Assembly: GCA_026396705.1 (NCBI GenBank)
Contig: JAPLWE010000060.1
Coordinates: 1 to 35,996 of the forward strand
DNA length: 35,996 nucleotides
Direction: 5' to 3'
From: Candidatus Gribaldobacteria bacterium
GTDB taxonomy: Bacteria; Patescibacteriota; Minisyncoccia; Minisyncoccales; CG1-02-41-26
The notes beneath the pieces were generated by a model that saw only the letters and a program-made list of their open reading frames with translations, did not search any database and had not been told where the DNA came from. Within the stretch, counting starts at the first letter, position 1. Each line of letters opens with the position of its first letter. The translations under genes were made by a program, and so were the position numbers. Positions 30,386 through 35,996 of this stretch are shown here, piece after piece.

Positions 30386-31069
30386 ATGGAGTTAAAAATT
30401 CAAAAAGAGATATTTGAGACATTTCCTGATTTTATCGCGGGCGTGGTTATGGTCAAAGGCGTAGATAATGTTGGTAATAATTTAGAGATTATTGAACTTT
30501 TAAGAAATGCCGAAAAAAACCAAAGGGAAAAGTTTGCCGGGCTGGAATCTTTCAGCCAACATCCGCAGATTTTGGCTTGGCGCTCATGTTATCGCAAATT
30601 TGGTAGCGATCCTCATCAATACCGCTGTTCAGCGGAAGCCATTATTAGGCGGATATTAAAAGGCGACCAATTGCCTAATATCAATAAATTAGTTGATTTG
30701 TATAATTATATTTCGCTGAAATATGTTTTGCCGGTGGGCGGAGAAGATATGGATAAAATAGCAGGTGATTTGTTTTTGGGCTTTGCTAATGGCGATGAAC
30801 AGTTTATTCGGCTGGGCGGGGTGGAAAATGAGCCACCACAAAAAGGTGAAGTGGTTTATAAAGACGACGAAGGGGTGGCTTGTCGCAGATGGAATTGGCG
30901 GGAAGCCGACCGCACCAAGCTAATCGAGCAAACGAAAAACGCCATCATAGTGGTTGAGGCCCTTTCGCCAGCCAGCAAAAATGAAGTGGAGGGCGCTACC
31001 CAAGAATTGGCCGACTTAATCAAACAATACTGTGGCGGCGAGGTGAGTTTTTCTATGCTGGAGCGCTAA
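30386..31069 (+). CDS. stand-alone B3/B4 domain protein
   Basis: 227 residues from ATG 30386 (MELKIQKEIFETFPDF); ATG 30368 would overlap xseB. The sequence follows the B3/B4 domain known from phenylalanyl-tRNA synthetase beta chain and from free-standing proteins: AWRSCYRKFGSDPHQYRCSAEAIIRRI, LVDLYNYISLKYVLPVGGEDMDKI, and CRRWNWREADRT. In PheT this domain belongs to the editing region; the free-standing form is thought to act on tRNA or aminoacyl-tRNA, but its role is not settled. Linked to xseAB by overlap. Confidence 0.85.
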   Translation: MELKIQKEIFETFPDFIAGVVMVKGVDNVGNNLEIIELLRNAEKNQREKFAGLESFSQHPQILAWRSCYRKFGSDPHQYRCSAEAIIRRILKGDQLPNINKLVDLYNYISLKYVLPVGGEDMDKIAGDLFLGFANGDEQFIRLGGVENEPPQKGEVVYKDDEGVACRRWNWREADRTKLIEQTKNAIIVVEALSPASKNEVEGATQELADLIKQYCGGEVSFSMLER

Positions 31070-31123
31070 CTTTTGGAATTGATTTTTGTCCTTAGATCTG
31101 TTATCCTTAAAATAATCAAGAAT

Positions 31124-31408
31124 ATGCCTAAACCAAAAATAGAATTTAAGATATCTATTAATTTTTTAAAAGAGGGCGAAAAGTTTATTGCTTACAGCCC
31201 AGTTTTAGATTTATCAACTTGCGGAGATACTTTAGAGCAAGTAAAAAAGCGGTTTGAAGAAGCGGCCGGTATTTTTTTTGAAGAAACTGTAAAAAATGGA
31301 ACCCTAGAAAATGCTCTATTAAATTTGGGCTGGCAGAAAATTCAAAAGGTTTGGCAGCCCCCTGTCTTTATTGGCCAAGGATTTCAACAGGTTGCTTTTG
31401 CTATGTAG
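31124..31408 (+). CDS. hicB: HicB-like antitoxin
   Basis: 94 residues from ATG 31124 (MPKPKIEFKISI). FIAYSPVLDLSTCGDTLEQVKKRFEEAAGIFFEE is the HicB/UPF0150 partial RNase H-like fold. A DNA-binding tail (helix-turn-helix or ribbon) is not obvious; the C-terminus VWQPPVFIGQGFQQVAFAM is short. It precedes the hicA-like gene by one base, so antitoxin comes first, the reverse of the classic hicAB order but common in this family. Probably represses its own transcription and blocks the toxin. Confidence 0.85.
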   Translation: MPKPKIEFKISINFLKEGEKFIAYSPVLDLSTCGDTLEQVKKRFEEAAGIFFEETVKNGTLENALLNLGWQKIQKVWQPPVFIGQGFQQVAFAM

Positions 31409-31409
31409 T

Positions 31410-31640
31410 ATGGCTCATTTAACCCCTATCTCTTGGAAAAAGTTTGAAAAGTTTTTATTTTTTATTGGTTGCGAATTAAATAGAACAAAAGGCGACCATC
31501 GTATTTATTGGCGAGGCGACTTACAAAGACCGGTAGTTGTCCCGATGGAAAAGGATTTACCGGTTTTTGTTATCCGTAATAATCTCCGAGTTTTGGGAAT
31601 GAACCTTGAAGAATATTTGGAAATTTTGAAAAGAATTTAA
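31410..31640 (+). CDS. hicA: HicA-like mRNA interferase toxin
   Basis: 76 residues from ATG 31410 (MAHLTPISWKKFEKFL). The dsRBD-like HicA fold is shown by FFIGCELNRTKGDHRIYWR, with the catalytic His in GDHRIY, and by RPVVVPMEKDLPVFVIRNNLRVLGMNLEEYLEIL. HicA cleaves mRNA when not bound by HicB. The start lies one base after the antitoxin stop (TAGT ATG). Eight bases separate it from the next gene. Confidence 0.88.
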   Translation: MAHLTPISWKKFEKFLFFIGCELNRTKGDHRIYWRGDLQRPVVVPMEKDLPVFVIRNNLRVLGMNLEEYLEILKRI

Positions 31641-31647
31641 AAAATAT

Positions 31648-32103
31648 ATGCCTAACCAAAAGAAAATTTTATGCAGCGCTTGTTTGTTGGGGGTGAAATG
31701 CCGCTATGACGGTCAAAGTAAGCCCAATGAGAAGGTTTTGGCTTTGTCTAAAAAAGAAATTTTAATTCCTGTTTGTCCGGAACAATTGGGAGGGTTGCCA
31801 ATACCTCGTGTGGCTTCGGAAACAACCGCGAGCGGAGAAGTGGTTTTAGCTGGGCAGGGTAAAGTTGTTACTAAGCAGGGGGACGATGTTACGGAGAATT
31901 TTATCAAAGGAGCGCAAGAGGTTCTAAAGTTAGCCAAGACATTGGATATTGAAGAAGCGATTTTGAAACAGAGAAGCCCGTCGTGTGGCTCCTGCCAAAT
32001 TTATGATGGCTCATTTTCTAAAACTGTAGTTAAGGGTGATGGCGTCACAGCTGCTTTATTGAAGCAAAATGGCATTAAGGTTATTTCTGAAGAAGATTTA
32101 TAA
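31648..32103 (+). CDS. DUF523 / TudS-like thiouracil desulfurase family
   Basis: 151 residues. CSACLLGVKCRYDG, PVCPEQLGGLPIPR and QRSPSCGSCQIYDG carry the cysteines conserved in DUF523. Characterised members (TudS) hold a [4Fe-4S] cluster bound by three cysteines and remove sulfur from 2-thiouracil. TudS activity in this organism is inference from the family. It would fit pyrimidine salvage in a genome where carAB is damaged, but that link is speculative. Followed after ten bases by the DUF167 gene. Confidence 0.88.
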   Translation: MPNQKKILCSACLLGVKCRYDGQSKPNEKVLALSKKEILIPVCPEQLGGLPIPRVASETTASGEVVLAGQGKVVTKQGDDVTENFIKGAQEVLKLAKTLDIEEAILKQRSPSCGSCQIYDGSFSKTVVKGDGVTAALLKQNGIKVISEEDL

Positions 32104-32113
32104 CTATTTCACG

Positions 32114-32335
32114 ATGAAAATATCGGTAAAAGTTAAAACAAAAGCGAAAGAGCAACGAATAGAAAAAATTGAGGAAAATGTTTTTGCTGTTTGGGTAAAA
32201 GAGCCAGCTCAAAAAGGCAAAGCTAATGCAGCGGTGATTAAGGTTGTAGCTAAACACTTCAAAACGGCCCAAAGTAATGTTCATTTGGTGGCTGGTTTAG
32301 CCAGCTCTCAAAAAATTGTTGTAATTAAGATATAA
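32114..32335 (+). CDS. DUF167 (YggU-type) protein
   Basis: 73 residues from ATG 32114 (MKISVKVKTKAKEQRI). VWVKEPAQKGKANAAVIKVVAKHFK and VHLVAGLASSQKIVVI are the family signature. Small conserved protein of unknown function, of usual length though with a short N-terminus. Spaced ten bases from the DUF523 stop and three bases before the tRNA-binding gene. Confidence 0.85.
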   Translation: MKISVKVKTKAKEQRIEKIEENVFAVWVKEPAQKGKANAAVIKVVAKHFKTAQSNVHLVAGLASSQKIVVIKI

Positions 32336-32338
32336 AGT

Positions 32339-32662
32339 ATGATTAATTTTGAGGATTTTCAAAAAATTGATTTGCGAGTTGGGAAAATAATTGTGGCAGA
32401 AAAGGTGGAGGGCTCTGAAAAACTTCTTAAATTGCAGGTTGATTTGGGGGTAGAGATTGGCCCTCGGCAAATTATAGCTGGCATTGCCCAAGTCTATCAG
32501 CCCGAAGAAATGGCGGGCAAGCAGATTGTGGTGATAGTAAATTTAGAGCCCAAGATTATCAAGGGCCTAGAAAGCCAGGGTATGCTTTTGGCGGCTGACG
32601 ATGGCCAACCAGTTTTACTCACACCAGACAAACCAATAGCTAACGGCGCTAAAGCGCATTGA
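32339..32662 (+). CDS. tRNA-binding domain protein (MetG C-terminal / CsaA-like)
   Basis: 107 residues. An OB-fold tRNA-binding domain: FEDFQKIDLRVGKIIVAEKVEGSEKLLKLQVDLG, RQIIAGIAQVYQPEEMAGKQIVVIVNLEPKIIKGLESQGMLLAA. This is the unit found at the end of methionyl-tRNA synthetase and as free-standing Trbp111/CsaA-type proteins. Here it is a separate gene and may act in trans with MetG. The metG gene is not in the window. Confidence 0.9.
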   Translation: MINFEDFQKIDLRVGKIIVAEKVEGSEKLLKLQVDLGVEIGPRQIIAGIAQVYQPEEMAGKQIVVIVNLEPKIIKGLESQGMLLAADDGQPVLLTPDKPIANGAKAH

Positions 32663-32682
32663 TAAGAAAATAAACTCATAAA

Positions 32683-33837
32683 ATGACGATTCTTTCTATA
32701 GGTTATACGCGAGAGCTTTTTGAAGATAATATCTACTCTGATACCAGACAAAGGCTATTGTTTTATAGTCAGCAATTAGACAAATATTATGTAATAGCTC
32801 ACTCAATGTTGCGCGATGGATTAAAGCCGAAAAAAATAGCTGATAACTTTGAGGCAATTCCATCAGGTGGTATAAATAGAGCGCATTCATTTTTTAAGAT
32901 TATTTCAATAGGATCGCGGATTTGTTCAAGAGAGCGCGTTGATTTAATACAAGCTCAAGATCCGGTTTTTACAGGATTGGCTGGGCGCATACTTTCTTTG
33001 ATGTATAAAATTCCTATGGATGTAACTGTTTATGGAATAAATCCATTTGATAAACACTGGAGATCAGAATCATTTTTTAATAAAATAGCAGCGCCTTTGG
33101 CTAAATATATTTTAAGAAAAGCCAACGGTATTCAAGTAGATGGCTCGCAAGCTATGTGTAGCTTGATTCAAAACAAACTAGATCCTTCAAGAATTTTTCT
33201 TAAGCCTTTAGTGCCATTAGATAGTCATAATTTTTATAATTCTGATGGAAGTCAAATTCGCGATAAATTGCTTGGCTCTCAATTTGATAAAATAGTTTTA
33301 TTTGTTGGCCGTTTAACAAAGCAGAAAAATTTGAAGCTATATATGCAAGTGATTAAGAGCATTGTGGCTGAGTTTAATAATCGTGTATTGTTTGTTATTG
33401 TTGGGCAGGGAAATGAAGAAATAAAAATAAAAAAATTGGCGTCAAACTTAGGTATTGATCATAATATTATATGGATACCGCGTCTTTCTCGTTCTGAAAT
33501 TCCCCTATATTTCGCCGCCGCCGATGTCTTTGCTTTACCATCTTTATACGAGGGATTTGCCAGAGTTCTTATGGAGGCCGCGATGGCCGGAAAGCCTATT
33601 ATTACTACAGCTGTAAGCGGCGCTGATGATGCTGTTATTAATGGTGAGACAGGTTTTATTGTGGGCATCAATAATAAAGCTGAATTTAAGGATAGATTAA
33701 AAGACTTGCTTAAGAATGAAGCAATCGCCAAGAAAATGGGGTCAAAGGCTCAAAAATTAATGAGAGAAAAATACGATTCTAATAAGATACTCTGGAAGCA
33801 GATTGAAATTTGGAATCAAGTAATTAAAGCAAAATAA
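32683..33837 (+). CDS. GT4-family glycosyltransferase
   Basis: 384 residues, GT-B. The acceptor half includes IQAQDPVFTGLAGRIL and a TVYGINPFD segment. Donor half: VLFVGRLTKQKNLKLYMQV, VIVGQGNEEIKIKKLA, the E-x7-E motif YEGFARVLMEAAM and AVINGETGFIV. First gene of the second glycan block; its TAA shares a base with the next ATG (TAATG at 33835-33839). Confidence 0.92.
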   Translation: MTILSIGYTRELFEDNIYSDTRQRLLFYSQQLDKYYVIAHSMLRDGLKPKKIADNFEAIPSGGINRAHSFFKIISIGSRICSRERVDLIQAQDPVFTGLAGRILSLMYKIPMDVTVYGINPFDKHWRSESFFNKIAAPLAKYILRKANGIQVDGSQAMCSLIQNKLDPSRIFLKPLVPLDSHNFYNSDGSQIRDKLLGSQFDKIVLFVGRLTKQKNLKLYMQVIKSIVAEFNNRVLFVIVGQGNEEIKIKKLASNLGIDHNIIWIPRLSRSEIPLYFAAADVFALPSLYEGFARVLMEAAMAGKPIITTAVSGADDAVINGETGFIVGINNKAEFKDRLKDLLKNEAIAKKMGSKAQKLMREKYDSNKILWKQIEIWNQVIKAK

Positions 33838-34979
33838 TGTTTATTTTTAACATTTCTTGCGATTGGCGTAATATCTATATCAATGACTTAGATAGCGTTA
33901 AGGCGAAATTGCTTCGCGATGGTTTTAATTTAGATAAAGATAAATTTTTTATTGTTTCATCAAACAAACTATATTTGGGCTATAAAAAAATTGACCAGCA
34001 GTTTGAGGTTTTTTATTTGCTTTGCCCGCAGATTTTGCTGCCATTTTTTTTACTGATTGCTCCAATAATTTTTTTAGGTAAAACAATTGTAGAAAAACCA
34101 AACCTTTGCTACGCCACTACGCCATTTATGGGCTGGGTTTTTTGGCCGTTAAAATATTTTTTGAAAATACCGGTTTTTTGCAATTATGTTAGCTCGGTTT
34201 CACAGATTATTGAACAAAAGGGCGGGTTAAAACGAAAAATAGCTGCTAAATTGGTCAGTTTTTTTGAGTTTATGGGCGCTAAAATGGCTGATGTTTTAAT
34301 GCCTAACAGCCAATGGTTAAAACAAAAATTATTAAACTGGCGAATTTCGTCTAGTAAAATTGTTTTTCGGCCGGTCCGGCCGCCACAAATTGAAAATAAT
34401 TCTGCTCAAGTTATAAAATTAGGAGAAACTTATAATTTAGTTGGCAAAAAAGTTATTTTTACCGTAGCTCGGTTAGAGAAGGAGAAAAATATCGCCTTGG
34501 TTTTACAAGCTATTCCTTTATTAAAAGATAATAATACTGTTTGGCTGATAGCGGGCAGTGGCTCGCAAGAGGCGGCCTTAAAAAAGCAGGCTGAAGAACT
34601 TGGCCTGCAGGACAGGATTATTTTTTTGGGTTATATTGACCACGAGCGTATTTGGCCTTATTATGAGCTTTGTTCTGTCTTTGTCTTGTCGTCGTTATCA
34701 GAAGGCATGCCCACGGTTATTTTGGAGGCAATGTTGATGAGTAAGCCAGTAGTCGCTTCAAACATAGCGGGTAATAGAGAATTGGTTACCGATCAAGCAA
34801 CCGGTCTTTTGTTTAATCCGGCTTCAGCGAGCGAGTTAGCCGAAAAAATCAACCAGATTTTGAGTGGCCCTGATTTAGCGAACAGCTTGGTCCAACAAGG
34901 TAAGCAAAAAGCGCTTGCTTATGTCAGACAATACAAAAGCATTAAGCAAATTTATCAATACTTTTTAGCAAAATTATGA
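33837..34979 (+). CDS. GT4-family glycosyltransferase
   Basis: 380 residues, GT-B. The N-terminal half has a hydrophobic stretch (LLPFFLLIAPIIFLG) that may touch the membrane. Donor half: VIFTVARLEKEKNIALVLQA, LIAGSGSQEAALKKQ, E-x7-E in SEGMPTVILEAM and ELVTDQATGLLF. It overlaps genes on both sides (1 bp and 4 bp, ATGA), so three genes are translationally coupled. Confidence 0.92.
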   Translation: MFIFNISCDWRNIYINDLDSVKAKLLRDGFNLDKDKFFIVSSNKLYLGYKKIDQQFEVFYLLCPQILLPFFLLIAPIIFLGKTIVEKPNLCYATTPFMGWVFWPLKYFLKIPVFCNYVSSVSQIIEQKGGLKRKIAAKLVSFFEFMGAKMADVLMPNSQWLKQKLLNWRISSSKIVFRPVRPPQIENNSAQVIKLGETYNLVGKKVIFTVARLEKEKNIALVLQAIPLLKDNNTVWLIAGSGSQEAALKKQAEELGLQDRIIFLGYIDHERIWPYYELCSVFVLSSLSEGMPTVILEAMLMSKPVVASNIAGNRELVTDQATGLLFNPASASELAEKINQILSGPDLANSLVQQGKQKALAYVRQYKSIKQIYQYFLAKL

Positions 34980-35608
34980 CCGAGCTATCTAAAATATATT
35001 CTTTTCATAATGCTCAAGAAAGAGGCAGGGGGTTTGTGATTTTTGGCAAAGAAAGAGGCGAACTTTTCGCTAAATGGCTGGGCCAGGGCAAAAGAATTTT
35101 AGATTTGGGTTGTCGCGATGGCGCTTTAACTAAATATTATACCACTGGCAATGAAATTTTAGGTTTAGATATTGATCAGGGCGGACTGGATATTTGCCAC
35201 CAAGAATTGGGTATTGAAACAAAATTATTAGACTTGAACGGTGATTGGGATTTAGCTGACGAAAGTTTTGACGCGGTGGTGGCTGCTGAATTATTAGAGC
35301 ATCTTTATTATCCAGAAAAGGTTTTGCAAAAGATTTATGATGCTCTAAGACCAGGTGGGGTTTTTGTTGGCTCTGTCCCGCACGCTTTTAGCTTAATGAA
35401 TAGATGGCGGATTTTGCTGGGTAAAAAAGAGGGCACGCCTTTGGCCGACCCCACACACATTAATCATTTTGCCTATGGCGAATTTGAAAAAATGCTCAAA
35501 AATATTTTCAGCGAGGTTGAAATCGCGCCCTTTACCCGTTTTAGGTTATTGGGCAAATTTTTTCCGCGTTATTTTTCTTTTTTGCTGTTTTTTCGTTGCC
35601 GTAAATAG
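34976..35608 (+). CDS. class I SAM-dependent methyltransferase
   Basis: 210 residues. SAM-binding motif I ILDLGCRDGALTKYY, LGLDIDQGGLDIC (motif II acidic residue), DAVVAAELLEHLYYPEKVL (the LEH motif usual in methyltransferase_11/23 types) and LRPGGVFVGSVPH. The substrate is unknown; position at the end of a glycosyltransferase operon suggests methylation of a sugar or glycan end. Starts in ATGA overlap with the preceding stop. Confidence 0.9.
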   Translation: MTELSKIYSFHNAQERGRGFVIFGKERGELFAKWLGQGKRILDLGCRDGALTKYYTTGNEILGLDIDQGGLDICHQELGIETKLLDLNGDWDLADESFDAVVAAELLEHLYYPEKVLQKIYDALRPGGVFVGSVPHAFSLMNRWRILLGKKEGTPLADPTHINHFAYGEFEKMLKNIFSEVEIAPFTRFRLLGKFFPRYFSFLLFFRCRK

Positions 35609-35621
35609 CTTAAGATATTAA

Positions 35622-35996
35622 ATGCAAAAGTTAAGCGATAATGAAATAGTGAAGAGACACTTGAAAGGTGACGAAGAGGCTCTGGAATTTTTGGTTAGGC
35701 GGTATCTCAAGCCAATTTATAGTTTTGTTTGTAGAAATGTTGGCGATGCAGATGTGGCTGAAGATATAACCCAAGAAACATTTGTAAAAATGTGGAAAAA
35801 TCTAAAAAAATTTGATCAACAAAAAAATTTCAAGTCTTGGCTTTTCACTATTGCCAAAAATAGCTCCATTGATTTTTTGCGAAAGAAAAAAGTGACGCCT
35901 CTTTCTTTCGCAGAGGAACTTATCGCTGAGAAAGGTGATATGGTGGAAAATATTGCTCAAAAAGATATTTTAGAAGCTTTTAATATTGCCTCAAAA
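35622..35996 (+). CDS. ECF-type RNA polymerase sigma factor, cut by right edge
   Basis: 125 residues visible, start MQKLSDNEIVKRHLKGD at 35622, 13 bases after the methyltransferase stop. Sigma region 2 is present: EEALEFLVRRYLKPIYSFVCRNVGDADVAEDITQETFVKMWKNL, then KNFKSWLFTIAKNSSIDFLRKKK, typical of sigma-70 family ECF proteins (DNA melting and -10 recognition). Region 4 must lie beyond the window. No anti-sigma gene can be seen here; it would be expected downstream. Confidence 0.93.
   Translation, partial: MQKLSDNEIVKRHLKGDEEALEFLVRRYLKPIYSFVCRNVGDADVAEDITQETFVKMWKNLKKFDQQKNFKSWLFTIAKNSSIDFLRKKKVTPLSFAEELIAEKGDMVENIAQKDILEAFNIASK

Noticed and set aside
31713-31937. 74-codon minus-strand frame
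   Set aside because: It is antisense to the DUF523 gene, which has all family cysteines.
1-35996. Use of UGA as glycine (SR1/Gracilibacteria code)
   Set aside because: UGA acts as a stop in carA and in several other genes, and long frames do not run through in-frame UGA.
1-35996. tRNA genes, rRNA and CRISPR arrays
   Set aside because: No GTTCRA-type T-arm with a matching acceptor stem, no rRNA signature and no regularly spaced repeats were found by reading; a tRNAscan or CRISPR finder run would settle it.

Overview
The window looks like a chromosome segment from a Candidate Phyla Radiation (Patescibacteria) bacterium, most likely of the Parcubacteria type. The genome is AT-rich, genes are tightly packed with ATGA or TAATG overlaps, and TGA is a normal stop (carA ends in a TGA that overlaps the carB start), so this is code 11 and not the Gracilibacteria/SR1 code. 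Small secreted proteins with peptidoglycan-binding tails, two stand-alone VirD4/TraG-like ATPases, a CxxC-x17-CxxC zinc ribbon and a very cysteine-rich protein also fit that group. No tRNA, rRNA, CRISPR array or canonical insertion sequence was seen.

Layout. 1-4100 (minus): carA-carB, carbamoyl-phosphate synthase, resembling the eukaryotic CAD/CPSase II branch; both genes carry a frame break. 4250-5660: a small Cys-rich membrane-anchored protein and an EamA-type permease. 5660-13090: an accessory islet with a PurD-like ATP-grasp protein, an agmatinase-family enzyme, a 7TM-type sensor histidine kinase, and two lipoprotein modules. Each module has a near-identical leader, a Cys/His hydrolase-like lipoprotein, flanking inverted repeats, a hairpin and then a membrane-anchored protein. 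13270-20733: a NUDIX hydrolase, a secreted HExxH protease with a peptidoglycan-binding domain, then ATPase, Cys-ladder protein and ATPase. 20766-26176: a sugar-polymer block with three GT4 glycosyltransferases, a UDP-sugar epimerase and a radical SAM/SPASM protein; one glycosyltransferase and the radical SAM gene are frameshifted. 26290-28331: SplB-like radical SAM, DUF3800, a candidate minus-strand small RNA, and a GNAT acetyltransferase. 28342-32662: housekeeping and small genes (Maf, xseA, xseB, B3/4-domain, hicB-hicA, DUF523/TudS-like, DUF167, tRNA-binding domain). 32683-35996: two more GT4 enzymes, a methyltransferase, and an ECF sigma factor cut by the right edge.

How the parts work together. 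The glycosyltransferases, epimerase and methyltransferase probably build a surface glycan. The paired ATPases, Cys-ladder protein and wall-binding protease could form an envelope or DNA-handling unit; this is inference from adjacency and from a zinc ribbon shared by two of them. The most novel-looking signals are the duplicated lipoprotein leader (a hairpin with a compensatory base-pair change, an upstream mini-ORF, and 5'/3' UTR complementarity), the Cys-ladder protein, and the minus-strand RNA near 27.7 kb. Four genes carry frame breaks: two A7 runs, one 38-bp tandem duplication, and one deletion of about 50 nt. Read checking would tell whether these are assembly errors, pseudogenes or recoding sites.
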